Below, one piece after another: positions 16,202 to 24,763 of a DNA stretch of 64,000 bases. The notes under the pieces were generated by a model, which saw only the letters and a program-made list of their open reading frames with translations, did no database searches and was not told the DNA's origin. Numbering within the stretch: position 1 is the stretch's first letter; every line of letters begins with the position of its first letter. This DNA is from Planctomycetaceae bacterium (GTDB taxonomy: Bacteria; Planctomycetota; Planctomycetia; Pirellulales; Pirellulaceae), in assembly GCA_027487485.1 (NCBI GenBank), contig JAIYDN010000067.1:124001-188000 (forward strand), in the 5' to 3' direction. Both the position numbers and the translations under genes were made by a program.

Positions 16202-16876
16202 GTGGCACCACGCAAAGCTAGTTTTAATGGCGTCGAATTCATCGACTGCAAAGCACTTCCCACCGAACAGGATCTCGACCACTGGATAACGCAGTGTCAA
16301 TTGACGCTTCCGGAAGATTACCGAAGGTTCTTGCTGCGAGTGAACGGCGGGCGAACTCGACCAAGCTCGTACCGCTATCCAAGATGGACAAACGATTCCA
16401 CTTGGGGAGAACCAGAACCTGTTGAAACGGAATGGATGTTCCCCAAACCCAGCAAAGACCAGCTGCAGCTTCTGCACGCACTCGCGGAACTCAAAGCCTA
16501 TAGGAAAAGCCCTCCCAAGGTTCGAGCGTTCTGCTACTTCTCACGAGGCGATTTCTCTTTGATGGCATTGCTGGCAGCACGTAAGGTAACACGCTTACCC
16601 GACAGTTCCTCGTTGTTGCCGATTGCATTCAATCAAGCAAACCAACCGATCTGGTTGTCGCTTTCCGAAACGCACTTCGGCTGGGTCTTTCAATTCGACG
16701 ACGCTTTAGACCCGGTGAAGAACGCACAGAATCTTGCACATCTGGACGATTCGATCGATCTCAAAATTGCGGATTCGTTCAGCGAGTTCGTTCGTGGCTT
16801 TTTCAAAGGGGAAGCCATCATGAAACCAGGCTTCACCCTAGGCCCTCACCACCGCCGAGTCATGAGCCACCGCTGA
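16202..16876 (+). CDS. SMI1/KNR4 (SUKH) family protein
   Basis: The frame contains the SUKH signature: an acidic N-terminal helix with TEQDLDHWI, then TLPEDYRRFLLRVNGGR. A WSLS..HFGWVFQFDD-like strand region and a final helix SFSEFVRGFF follow. SUKH proteins are common immunity proteins for secreted nuclease toxins. The frame is open back to 16067, but that part lies in the terminator and attR region. I chose the GTG at 16202, which begins VAPRKASFNG; no clear ribosome site is seen and the start remains uncertain. It lies near a toxin-like gene (17326-17844) and the T6SS island, consistent with an immunity role. Confidence 0.7.
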   Translation: MAPRKASFNGVEFIDCKALPTEQDLDHWITQCQLTLPEDYRRFLLRVNGGRTRPSSYRYPRWTNDSTWGEPEPVETEWMFPKPSKDQLQLLHALAELKAYRKSPPKVRAFCYFSRGDFSLMALLAARKVTRLPDSSSLLPIAFNQANQPIWLSLSETHFGWVFQFDDALDPVKNAQNLAHLDDSIDLKIADSFSEFVRGFFKGEAIMKPGFTLGPHHRRVMSHR

Positions 16877-17140
16877 TCGATCGCTTCTCGTAGGCCGTAA
16901 CAAGCGGTAGCGCAGTTACGGCAGCGCAAAACGCGAGTGAGGGCCCTGGGAACCTTCCCTTGCTTTAGCTTCGGGGCGGTGTAATGCAGGCCGCCACTCG
17001 CCCTAGAAGACTGATAATGCGCCATTCGGTCCCGAGGATTTAAGTTCGAAGGCCCGCACTTCAACCAAAAGTGACACAGCATTTTTTCGGGTGAACGAAC
17101 TAGTTGAACTTCATTCCGTTGCCCCTTCCCAAATATTTGG

Positions 17141-17224
17141 AAACGCAGAGACGAGGAGGACGCAGAGAAGAAATGCCCATAGACTCGGCCTTTTCCTCTG
17201 CGATCTCTTTGCCTCTCTGCGTTT
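17141..17224. repeat. Imperfect inverted repeat with ACGCAGAG arms
   Basis: Arms at 17141-17167 (starting AAACGCAGAGAC) and 17196-17224 (ending CTCTCTGCGTTT) are imperfect reverse complements around a 28-base centre. The element lies in a ~450-base gap (16877-17325) that otherwise holds nothing I can support. It resembles small non-autonomous palindromic elements. Confidence 0.65.
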
Positions 17225-17325
17225 TAAAAAATCACTTCATCGGAGTCGAACTAGGATTGCCCTACCCACTCGAATAAATGCTGTATCCCTTTGAGGTCCT
17301 TTCTCAACAACAACGTCATTTCGAC

Positions 17326-17844
17326 CTAGACCGCGATCTCAAGCCAACGGTGTGCATCAGGAATCAAAAGTTGTGCGCCGCCCCCCATGGCCATGTATCC
17401 GTAGCTTTTTTTTCGCGGTGCAATTGTCATGTTCGATGGATAGCTCCATGTGTCGATAACGCCGGTTGAATAGGACTCGAGCGCCGGACAATTCAGACGC
17501 ACTCGAAATCGGACCACCGAACGTCCCTCCGGGTTGATCCCGCTTTCGTACTTCGACGAACCAGATCGGCAATAGAACAATTTAAACTCGGCTTCACCCG
17601 CGCGGCGGAAAGCAATCACACGGTCGTGCGAAGTGAGCATAACGCTACGAACCGGGCGACTCAGGTCCATTGCTCGCAAGAAGTCCGAGGCCTGTTCCAC
17701 ACCCAATCGAGGCATGTGACGGTCAAAGAACGACAGCGACTTGGCTACGCCATCGCGAGGCAATGCCGCATTTACAATCCCCAATTCGTCGATCCACTTA
17801 CGTATGTCCGTATCGCTTTTATAATCTTGCAAACTCAAACCCAT
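17326..17844 (-). CDS. Orphan polymorphic-toxin-like protein (tentative)
   Basis: This is a 172-residue protein without a signal peptide. The C-terminal half, from RDGVAKSLSFFDRHMPRLGV through INPEGRSVVRFRV, ALESYSTGVIDTWSYP and YMAMGGGAQLL, resembles from memory the polymorphic toxin type 46 group, where similar GI..., DTWS and GGGxQ patterns occur. That similarity needs a profile search. No delivery domain is present, so it could be an orphan toxin module or a cytoplasmic effector that binds VgrG or Hcp. It lies on the opposite strand to the SUKH gene and beside a T6SS effector island, which supports the reading. Confidence 0.5.
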   Translation of the reverse strand: MGLSLQDYKSDTDIRKWIDELGIVNAALPRDGVAKSLSFFDRHMPRLGVEQASDFLRAMDLSRPVRSVMLTSHDRVIAFRRAGEAEFKLFYCRSGSSKYESGINPEGRSVVRFRVRLNCPALESYSTGVIDTWSYPSNMTIAPRKKSYGYMAMGGGAQLLIPDAHRWLEIAV

Positions 17845-18118
17845 CGGTCATTCCCGCCATTGAAAGAAAAAGTTCCGTTCGGTCTGTTATCGAGCACCCG
17901 CGTTGAAAGTTGCTAATAAAATAGAATTTTCGCCCTTTCTCTTGCTCTTCGCGAAGGCCTCACAATCAATATGCCAAGTGCCTGTCTTTGGCGCGTTAAC
18001 GGAAGCCCGTCCCGCATGTCTCACGTTCCAATGCTCCACCGCCTGCGAATCCTTGGCCCACACCGTTCGAACAACATGTTCATAAAAGTGATCAAACGAA
18101 AAACATTGCAATGAGATG

Positions 18119-18553
18119 CTAAGGCTTCTCTTTCTTGAGCTCGGAAATCGTGGCCTGGGCTGCTGCCAACTGCTCTTGTACTAGTCTTAGCTCAACATTG
18201 GCTTTCTGAAGCATGATATTTGCTTTTTGAGCCTCGTCACTTGATTGCTTTGCTTTTGCCTGTTCTTCTTCCGCCAATTGTCGAGCTTTGATCGCTTCCA
18301 TCTGCGCAATTTCGGCACGCTCACGTTCCACCAATGCTACGTCTCTTGCCTTATCGGCCTCCTTACTAGATTGCAATGCTTGTTGCAAACGGGCCTCTGA
18401 TTCCTGGCGGGACGACTCAGCCTCGGCGGCCTTTTGTTCGGCAAACTTCAATTGTTGTTCAAGCTTTTTAACAGCCTCCAGTTCTCCTGAAGAGCAGCCG
18501 ACCAACAGAATCAACAGTCCAAGTACCTTTAGGGAACCTATTCTCAATTGCAT
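18119..18553 (-). CDS. Coiled-coil lipoprotein
   Basis: The protein has 144 residues. A short signal peptide (MQLRIGSLKVLGLLILLVGC) has a lipobox ending at Cys20. The rest is one long Ala/Glu/Lys/Gln-rich coiled coil with heptad character (QQLKFAEQKAAEAESSRQ to LVQEQLAAAQATISELKK). It resembles Lpp-type or Pal-associated stalk proteins only in general design. The ATG at 18553 is preferred over a GTG two codons upstream. Function is unknown; a structural envelope role is inferred. It is not clearly part of an operon. Confidence 0.72.
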   Translation of the reverse strand: MQLRIGSLKVLGLLILLVGCSSGELEAVKKLEQQLKFAEQKAAEAESSRQESEARLQQALQSSKEADKARDVALVERERAEIAQMEAIKARQLAEEEQAKAKQSSDEAQKANIMLQKANVELRLVQEQLAAAQATISELKKEKP

Positions 18554-18925
18554 TTCCACTCTACCGGTCCGAAAACAAATTTTGTCAATAAAACGTCCAC
18601 GTTGATAAAGTACAGTGGCCGGACCAGCGCGTCCAGCAATTGGGGAACACGGCCCTACTTCGGCCGACAGACATGAATTGATTTATCGCGCAGAGTTTGA
18701 CGGCGAAAAAATTTTGGAGGGGTTGTCGTCCAGGTGTTCAGACCTGCTAAGCAGTTGCATTTGATAGCCACGGATGAAACCCGCGGTAAACAGTGCTCTC
18801 CTTGCACAAGGGGCTCGGAGAGACCGCATTCCCGAATTGGCAGATAAGCAAATCAAACCGGTGCACCAACGCGAACGAGGGCCTTGGCCCCAAGTTCGCA
18901 ATAGGTTTAGCCTGCTAACCGGCCC

Positions 18926-19192
18926 CATCAGTAAATGCCTGGCACCTATTGTAGGCGTTTGGGCACCCCGGTTTTTTACTTGCAGCAACCGGCGACTTTT
19001 GTCGGTCGCGACTTTCAGCCAGCATCAGTAAATGCCTGGCACCTATTGCAGGCGTTTGGGCGGCCCCATCAGTAAATGCCTGGCACCTATGCCCCATCAG
19101 TAAATGCCTGGCACCTATTGTAGGCGTTTGGGCGCCCCGGTTTTTTACTTGCAGCAACCGGCGACTTTTGTCGGTCGCGACTTTCAGCCAGT
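18926..19192. repeat. Cluster of TGCCTGGCACC repeats
   Basis: CATCAGTAAATGCCTGGCAC occurs four times, starting at 18926, 19023, 19067 and 19095. The first and last copies are part of a ~97-base unit that also contains CCGGTT...AACCGG and CGACTTTTGTCG hairpins and the palindrome GTCGCGAC. The motif shares TGCCTGGCACCTA with the palindromes beside the transposase gene at 20274-21434. The rest of the 18554-19280 gap holds no gene I can support. Confidence 0.85.
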
Positions 19193-19280
19193 GTTCGCAA
19201 CATTACGTCGCAAAGTTCGATAATATATTGTGCAGTTCGTGTGTATGATTCATCGTCTTGGAGTCTAGCGGGAGAGAGTT

Positions 19281-20102
19281 ATGTCCTCAATTACAGGTTC
19301 GGTTGGAAGGGGCGGTGTCAATCGCCTGCAGGATGTCAAGACCGTCCAAACCCTCTTAAACAATCATCGCAAGCTTCCACTAACTAACTTATACGTTAAC
19401 GGTCAAGCGGATCCCAGCACAATCCAGGCGATTGAAGAGTTTCAGCGACGCGTTGTGAAGATGTCCGTCGTTGACGGACGTGTTGATCCTGCTGGCGCAA
19501 CCTTGCGCGCTTTGAATTCGACCTCGTTTCCCAATTCGCCTAATGGGCAGGCAACAGTTGTTTACAAAGATAGTTTGTCTTCCAGCGAGAGAATTGTCGA
19601 TCAATACTCTTTCGGCGTGATCAAAATGGTTATGCAGAATGCAGGTTGTTCAAAAGGGGTGATCTCCAGCACGATCCGAACTCCTGAAGAGCAGGTCGAC
19701 ATTATGTACAAAAATGCGAAAGCAAGTCTCGCAGGGCAGTATGACTTGTATGGTAGCAATGGAGATTTGGTGCTCAAGATATATGAGAACCACAAGCAAA
19801 AGCCGGAAACAGAAGTCAAGAATCTGATGGTAGCTAAAGTGAAAGAACTTTTGCAGAATGACCAACGAGTTTCGCTTCATGTCACTACACCCGAAAAGTA
19901 CAAGCTCAAGAACATTATCGATGTCGGCGTCAATTCAACTCAGTCCGCTGCTGGCGCCAGTTTCAACAAAGCCGCTATAACGGAGGCGTTCAAAAAGGCG
20001 GAAAAAGACGGGTTCATCAGCAAATTCATTGACGAGACAAACAAATCGAACAACTGTTGGCATGTGGAAATTGTTCCGAATGCAAAGCCGCTGCCCCATT
20101 AG
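19281..20102 (+). CDS. Peptidoglycan-binding protein with M15-like C-terminal domain
   Basis: The 273-residue protein has an N-terminal peptidoglycan-binding domain (about residues 5-80; RLQDVKTVQTLLN, AIEEFQRRVV, DGRVDPAGATLRALN). The C-terminal region (about 105-270) has YSFGVIKMVMQNAG, ISSTIRTPEEQVDIMYKN, VSLHVTTPEKYKLKNIIDVG and CWHVEIVP. The His, Asp and final WHxE pattern recalls zinc D,D- or L,D-peptidases of the M15 fold. There is no signal peptide, as expected for a T6SS-delivered cell-wall hydrolase; a VgrG/Hcp cluster lies 1.5 kb away. GGGAGAGAG precedes the ATG. Catalytic residue assignment is tentative. It could also be a non-secreted structural protein. Confidence 0.65.
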   Translation: MSSITGSVGRGGVNRLQDVKTVQTLLNNHRKLPLTNLYVNGQADPSTIQAIEEFQRRVVKMSVVDGRVDPAGATLRALNSTSFPNSPNGQATVVYKDSLSSSERIVDQYSFGVIKMVMQNAGCSKGVISSTIRTPEEQVDIMYKNAKASLAGQYDLYGSNGDLVLKIYENHKQKPETEVKNLMVAKVKELLQNDQRVSLHVTTPEKYKLKNIIDVGVNSTQSAAGASFNKAAITEAFKKAEKDGFISKFIDETNKSNNCWHVEIVPNAKPLPH

Positions 20103-20273
20103 GCAGGCGGACAATCAAAATGTATGAGTGGACGAACGTCAATTCGTGCTTAGCACATGCCGAGGGGACCTTGATTGAAAAGAGCTGGGAAAACCATACT
20201 CAATTCACCCCGCAAACCCTCGGAAAGTAGCGAAAAATACGAATGCTTGTGTAGATCGCGACCTGAAAGGGAT

Positions 20274-21434
20274 TTAGCCACTAACGAAACACGCGGCAGC
20301 GGAACGTTGTCCTCTTGTGAATTTACGCTGGTTATTCGCAGCCGTTTCCCTAAGGCTATTTGGCGAACCAGCCGCACCGCTTTTACCGAAGTACTTTTTA
20401 AATCTCCAGACCAAGTCGACCCACATGCGCCCGTCGATTCCGATTCGTTGCAAGATCGGATCAAGCTCCTTGGGTATGTCAGCTTTTTCAACACCTAGTC
20501 GTTGTCGACCGGTCCAGTCGAGCAATGTCAAGTAGTCTCCTAGATCGAGCGACAAGAATCCTTTGTCGCTGGCGCGAACGCCAGTCTTGCTGACTTGCGG
20601 CCCGACGTTAGCTCGCTCGTTGATGGTGAGTGGCGACAACCAGGCATCTCGCAGGATCGACGGCCCTCGGCGCTTCTTAGCCCGAGCGTTTATCTTTTTT
20701 AATTGGTCCGGAGTCGAGGTTCGAAGAATTCGACCAGCTTCGGACGTTTCTATCGCGACCAACTCGACAGCGGCGGACGGTATCGTCGCACCCTGGAGCG
20801 ACTTGATGCGATCGTAGGCCGAAGTATGCAGAGATTCCTCGGGGGTTTGCGCCATTGCAGCACGTATTGGATTCAGATCGACGTACATACTGCAAGCTAG
20901 CAACCCAGCTTCGTCGGTGATCGCCTGGGCTTTGAATCGCCCTTCCCAGAAGTGGCCGGTAGCTTCATCTTGTTTGTTGGCAAGCCGGGCGATCGGTTCA
21001 CACAGCGCCTTCATAAACCAAGAGGGATTCGACAATCGCGTACGAATCTCCCGGATGCGTTCCGTGTTATTTGCAAGGGTATCGACATCGTTAGTCGTTG
21101 GTTCGGCCAGGTGCTCATCGATTCTACGACCGGGAAAAACTCGCAACCAGCGCAACGCCACATCGGCATCAGACCAATCATCGACAACATCTGGTCGAGT
21201 TCGAATGACAATATGCATGTGATTCGAGAGGATAGCGTAAGTTAAAATGTCCGCGCCGAACACCAACGCGAGGCGTTCCATACGGCAGCGGATCCATTCG
21301 CGACGATGCTCGAAATTCTTACCGGTGACAACATCCGCACCGGCCAAATAAGCACGTCGAACGCACCGCTGCACCAAATGAACGATACAAACGGACCTGG
21401 GATCAAACTGTTCAGCACGCGGCGCACGAGGCAT
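20274..21434 (-). CDS. REP-associated tyrosine transposase (RAYT, Y1_Tnp family)
   Basis: This 386-residue protein has the IS200-like HUH nuclease fold. SNHMHIVIRTRP carries the two metal-binding histidines, and CSMYVDLNPIRAAMAQ carries the conserved Y...NP motif that probably includes the catalytic tyrosine. The start at 21434 has AAGGAG seven bases upstream. RAYT proteins move or maintain short palindromic REP sequences. Two such palindromes, TAGGTGCCTGGCACCTA and a variant, lie just upstream, and related copies lie at 18926-19192. The extended C-terminus (about 230-386) is longer than in E. coli RAYT. The gene appears intact. Confidence 0.88.
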   Translation of the reverse strand: MPRAPRAEQFDPRSVCIVHLVQRCVRRAYLAGADVVTGKNFEHRREWIRCRMERLALVFGADILTYAILSNHMHIVIRTRPDVVDDWSDADVALRWLRVFPGRRIDEHLAEPTTNDVDTLANNTERIREIRTRLSNPSWFMKALCEPIARLANKQDEATGHFWEGRFKAQAITDEAGLLACSMYVDLNPIRAAMAQTPEESLHTSAYDRIKSLQGATIPSAAVELVAIETSEAGRILRTSTPDQLKKINARAKKRRGPSILRDAWLSPLTINERANVGPQVSKTGVRASDKGFLSLDLGDYLTLLDWTGRQRLGVEKADIPKELDPILQRIGIDGRMWVDLVWRFKKYFGKSGAAGSPNSLRETAANNQRKFTRGQRSAAACFVSG

Positions 21435-21484
21435 ATCAATTCTCCTTCTCAAAAAAGCCTACCACCCCCCCAACTCCCCGTCAA

Positions 21485-21543
21485 TAGGTGCCTGGCACCT
21501 ACCAAAGAGCTCCAACTCACCGTCAATAGGTGCCTGGCGCCTA
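21485..21543. repeat. Two REP-like palindromes upstream of the RAYT gene
   Basis: TAGGTGCCTGGCACCTA (21485-21501) is a perfect palindrome around one central base. TAGGTGCCTGGCGCCTA (21527-21543) is the second copy, with one changed base. Both are preceded by CGTCAA. Their position next to the transposase gene is the expected one for its substrate. Confidence 0.85.
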
Positions 21544-21633
21544 CCGAAGGGCAGGACGCAGCATTTTTCTAAAAAATGTATTCACGGTTACTTTATCTTG
21601 GTTCTTCTGTTGCAAAAAAGGTTTCCAAAGCCT

Positions 21634-21861
21634 CTAACTTCTTGGGAGCAGTAACTGAAGCAAACTTTCACAGGCATCATCTTCACTGAGAAAGACTTTA
21701 ATACCGCTTTTCCCTCCTCGTTCACTGTAATATGTACTCCATGTTCCATCTTCAAGCTTTTCCAGACAGTAAGATTCATTGGGTAGCCCACCTTTCAAGC
21801 TGTATTGGTCAGAGGGAACTTTATTCTCTTCGAGCAAAATCTTTAGCGATTCACGGTTCAT
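21634..21861 (-). CDS. Immunity protein for the TNT-domain toxin
   Basis: This 75-residue acidic protein includes LKGGLPNESYCLEKLEDGTW, STYYSERGGKSGI and SEDDACESLLQLL. Small proteins with GGLPNExYCL and YYSERG patterns are typical partners of TNT (NAD+ glycohydrolase) toxins. It begins two bases after the stop of the toxin gene on the same strand, which is the standard toxin-immunity order. It is expected to bind and block the toxin in the cytoplasm of the producing cell. The family call is from recognition and neighbourhood together. Confidence 0.8.
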   Translation of the reverse strand: MNRESLKILLEENKVPSDQYSLKGGLPNESYCLEKLEDGTWSTYYSERGGKSGIKVFLSEDDACESLLQLLLPRS

Positions 21862-21863
21862 AA

Positions 21864-23336
21864 TCAGTTCACTTTCTTGATGTAGCCGCCCTCAAGCAAT
21901 TCCTTAATGGACTTTCCGAGTTCGTATTGTATGCCTCCACCCGATTCGCCAAACCATGGAGCCACCTTCCCCTCCATGCCATCGAATTCCTTAACAACTT
22001 CGTAAACATTATATGGTTTAGAATCTGTTCCAGGTGCGAGAGATCGTTGTGAGTATGGTACGCCTTCGGGAGAAACGAATGTACCTCCTTCATATCCGTA
22101 ACGGTCGAAACGCGATCCTGGTTTCAGCTTAATCGGTGTTGGTGTGCCAGCAAAGCCCCGGTTTGGTGGCCAAACGATAGATCCGTCGCTGTTCTTCCAA
22201 CGACTGGGGGCATTTACATCTGGTGCGTCGGCTTGCAGTTGATTCCTAGAGTTAGTAACTGGGTTTGATTTGGTTCCAGTTGCACCAATGTGCTCGGACT
22301 TGTGTGCACCACCGGTAATCGCGCCGATTTGTTCCTTAAACCATTGCTTTACTTTTGATGACATTTCGTCCACTTTGGACTTTGCCTTGTTGATGGCCTT
22401 TTTGTATTCCTCAACACGCTTTGCGACTAGAGCGGCTTTCTCGGTACTGAAGAACTTAACGCCCTTCACTGCGGTGTCCGCACTTTCCATAATCGAATCG
22501 AGACCTCGCTTGATTATGCCCGACGCTTCTTTCATCCAACCGTCAATCTTGCTCGGGAATTCAGTCTTGAGCCACTGATGCGCATTGCCAACTCCAAACT
22601 TGTTCAATATGGCCACCAAGTACTCCCAACCAACTCGCAATTGGTGCGGACTTAGTTTCGTGGCTACTTTACCTGCTTTCTTCAAGTAGTGCAGCACACC
22701 TTTGAGTACCCCCTTAACTGCTGAGCCCACAATCGGTATACAACCAATAGCGATAATAAAAACGTTGATCCAAATCCAAAGCTCGTAATCGAGGCCAAGC
22801 TCATCGGGATGACTTTTTTGAGACGCTTCGTCTTCCATGTAGTATTCGACGATGTCTTTCAATCCCGAGACAATATCTCGTGCATCAAGTACTTGGTCCA
22901 CTATTGGAACCAAGCCCAGGAGGGTATTAGCGACCAGCTGTCCCGTCGTTTGCTCCTTGTTGAAATCCCCCTGAGCAGCACCGACTAACCAATCACCAAT
23001 TGAGTCAAGCACCGATTGTGCTTTTGCAAGCTCCGGCTTTTTCGATGGCTTTTCTTCAGGCTCATATGTCTTTGGATCCTTTTCGAAATAGTAAACGAAG
23101 CCAACCAATTCGGGGACATCGCTGATGTGGGCGAGTCCATTGCTGTCAAGCGTTCCGCTCTTTTCGTAAAAACCATCTTTTGCTCGTTTGACGTCGACTG
23201 AGTAGAGTTGGTACTTGGCGCCAGCGATTCCATTGCCCTTGCAATCTAAGTACTGCAGGTCAATAGTAGGCTTTGGACATGGCTGAACGACTTGCTTAAC
23301 AGGAGCGTTCACTTGTTTCTTACTTGGGTCGCTCAT
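21864..23336 (-). CDS. T6SS effector with C-terminal TNT (NAD+ glycohydrolase) domain
   Basis: The 490-residue effector has three parts. The N-terminus (about 1-110) is a small Ig-like or prealbumin-like domain (IDLQYLDCKGNGIAGAKYQL). The middle (about 130-340) has a hydrophobic pair of helices (WIWINVFIIAIGCIPIVGSA) and a long charged helical region. The C-terminus (about 385-490) is a TNT domain, with SIVWPPNRGFAG, LKPGSRFDRYGYEGGTF, SPEGVPYSQRSL and VAPWFGESGGGIQYEL. TNT domains hydrolyse NAD+ and kill the target cell. The ATG overlaps the DUF4123 adaptor stop (ATGA), and an immunity gene follows. The hydrophobic segment may aid translocation, by analogy with other PAAR- or VgrG-loaded toxins. 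Confidence 0.92.
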   Translation of the reverse strand: MSDPSKKQVNAPVKQVVQPCPKPTIDLQYLDCKGNGIAGAKYQLYSVDVKRAKDGFYEKSGTLDSNGLAHISDVPELVGFVYYFEKDPKTYEPEEKPSKKPELAKAQSVLDSIGDWLVGAAQGDFNKEQTTGQLVANTLLGLVPIVDQVLDARDIVSGLKDIVEYYMEDEASQKSHPDELGLDYELWIWINVFIIAIGCIPIVGSAVKGVLKGVLHYLKKAGKVATKLSPHQLRVGWEYLVAILNKFGVGNAHQWLKTEFPSKIDGWMKEASGIIKRGLDSIMESADTAVKGVKFFSTEKAALVAKRVEEYKKAINKAKSKVDEMSSKVKQWFKEQIGAITGGAHKSEHIGATGTKSNPVTNSRNQLQADAPDVNAPSRWKNSDGSIVWPPNRGFAGTPTPIKLKPGSRFDRYGYEGGTFVSPEGVPYSQRSLAPGTDSKPYNVYEVVKEFDGMEGKVAPWFGESGGGIQYELGKSIKELLEGGYIKKVN

Positions 23337-24265
23337 CCATCCAACTCTTTAGGCTGCATCAAACTGAGTCGTTCGTTAATCAATTCTATTTTTCGTGTTC
23401 CATCAAGGTCAGTTCTAGTAAGAATAGCCAAGACCCAATCGAACCGTGATTCCTTGATAAAATTAGGAGACAGTTCAAAAACCAAATCTAAGTAGAACGC
23501 AACATCCTGTTCTCCGACAATCCCATAGCAAAATGCATCCTCAACAACCTTTTCTATTGTCCGTAACTGCATTTCTGGCGTTTCGCCCAGGATCGCAAGA
23601 TCAGAATGCTGTTCTTGTAGGCGCACATGCTGACGTTCCACATAATGCTCCAGTTGAGTCTGCTCAAAGGAAGCCATATGTTTCGGAGTCATCTGAAAGA
23701 CGGCAGCGTTTTTTGGTGCCTCTGAATCTACTCTCTCGATTCCAATGACCGTAAGTTGCTGATCCTTGGCGGGAAGATAAAACTCCTCGATTTGACCAAA
23801 AAAAAAGCTTCGCTCCACCGATGTGCAACCGCGAAGGAAAGGTAGCAAAACTCTGGGATCGTAAAAGCGGAAGTAGAGTTTTACTCCGGATGGATCCTTG
23901 ACTTCTAAAAAACGACGAAAATGCGTTCTTATGCCGGAAAGCGTTGCGTCGTTTGGAACCGTAAAGTAATAGCCCCATGGGGTTCCAGCAATGTTCTTAT
24001 CGATCCAATCAATTAAGCTCTCGTTCACTCGCGCCAGATAGGGTGCTACGCAACACAAATCGTATTCTGCTGCTCCCTTGTATAGCGATACTGAGTCTTC
24101 CCGACTGAGGCTGACTAACTTGGCAGGAATGAGGGGCTCATCGCATGCGTCCAACAACGCGAATACTTGCCTACCGATCAAAATTGCTTCTCGAAGGCAT
24201 TCCGCAGGAGCGTTTTCAATACGGCAATCAAGCTGGAGCAATTGGTTCGACACGCTACTTGCCAC
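23333..24265 (-). CDS. DUF4123 T6SS effector adaptor (Tap/TEC)
   Basis: The protein has 310 residues. DUF4123 is recognised from FALLDACDEPLIPAKL, LCCVAPYLARV, a GYYFTVPNDATLSGIRTHFR region and FRFYDPRVLLPFL. These adaptors hold a specific effector on the VgrG or PAAR tip before secretion. The start is a GTG at 24265 that overlaps the end of the PAAR gene by 11 bases, and the stop overlaps the toxin start by 4, so PAAR, adaptor and toxin are translationally linked. That arrangement points to the TNT protein as its cargo. A C-terminal helical extension (about 180-310) probably contacts the effector. Confidence 0.88.
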   Translation of the reverse strand: MASSVSNQLLQLDCRIENAPAECLREAILIGRQVFALLDACDEPLIPAKLVSLSREDSVSLYKGAAEYDLCCVAPYLARVNESLIDWIDKNIAGTPWGYYFTVPNDATLSGIRTHFRRFLEVKDPSGVKLYFRFYDPRVLLPFLRGCTSVERSFFFGQIEEFYLPAKDQQLTVIGIERVDSEAPKNAAVFQMTPKHMASFEQTQLEHYVERQHVRLQEQHSDLAILGETPEMQLRTIEKVVEDAFCYGIVGEQDVAFYLDLVFELSPNFIKESRFDWVLAILTRTDLDGTRKIELINERLSLMQPKELDG

Positions 24266-24641
24266 ACTTTTCGCAGAATGGTTTCGCTGATTTTTTGGCG
24301 GCGGTCAAGGCTTGCCCTTGTGTTGTCGCCGCACCGCCCATGCCCATTTCGCCTATCATCACTGTTGGGAAGCCTAAGGTGATGGTGCCGCCGTGCATGG
24401 TTAGGTCTCCCATGCGGGCGGCCATCATGCCTTCGATTTTTACTGTGGGGGAGCCCTTGGCGATCGTGTCTGGAGGGCCTACGCAAACTGCCATGTCACC
24501 TACTCGGGCGGCTGGCATAAAGCCGATCATGACGGTTGCGGCTCCTTTCGAAATCGGGCCGCCTACGTGAGGGATCGGTGGCGTTCCAGGGGTCGCCATC
24601 GGGCAAACATGTATGTCACCTATTCTTGCGGCGGGAGGCAT
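24255..24641 (-). CDS. PAAR-domain T6SS spike protein
   Basis: This 128-residue protein carries repeated PAAR-type motifs: MPPAARIGDIHVCP, MPAARVGDMAVCVG and AARMGDLTMHGG, each followed by a short beta strand such as GAATVMIGF. PAAR proteins form the sharp tip on VgrG and carry effectors. The C-terminus ends with a CEKC motif after a short linker. AAGGA lies nine bases upstream of the ATG. It is the first gene of the PAAR-adaptor-toxin-immunity set. Confidence 0.9.
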   Translation of the reverse strand: MPPAARIGDIHVCPMATPGTPPIPHVGGPISKGAATVMIGFMPAARVGDMAVCVGPPDTIAKGSPTVKIEGMMAARMGDLTMHGGTITLGFPTVMIGEMGMGGAATTQGQALTAAKKSAKPFCEKCGK

Positions 24642-24763
24642 TTTGAGTTTTCCTTGATCCTGTACTTTGTAACGGTTTTTTAAATTGCAGGTACTGGCAG
24701 TATTTTGGACTGACCGGTTGATTGATTAGGATAAAAAACATTTTCGCGGCAAGCGCCTGCGGC

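Noticed and set aside
16003-16263. Minus-strand frame through attR ending in GIRTLNRFPGA
   Set aside because: This type of C-terminus is a common artefact of reading through tRNA genes, and the rest is antisense to the SUKH gene.
17887-18111. 74-codon minus-strand frame
   Set aside because: The start is TTG without a ribosome site and the product resembles nothing I know; possibly a gene remnant.
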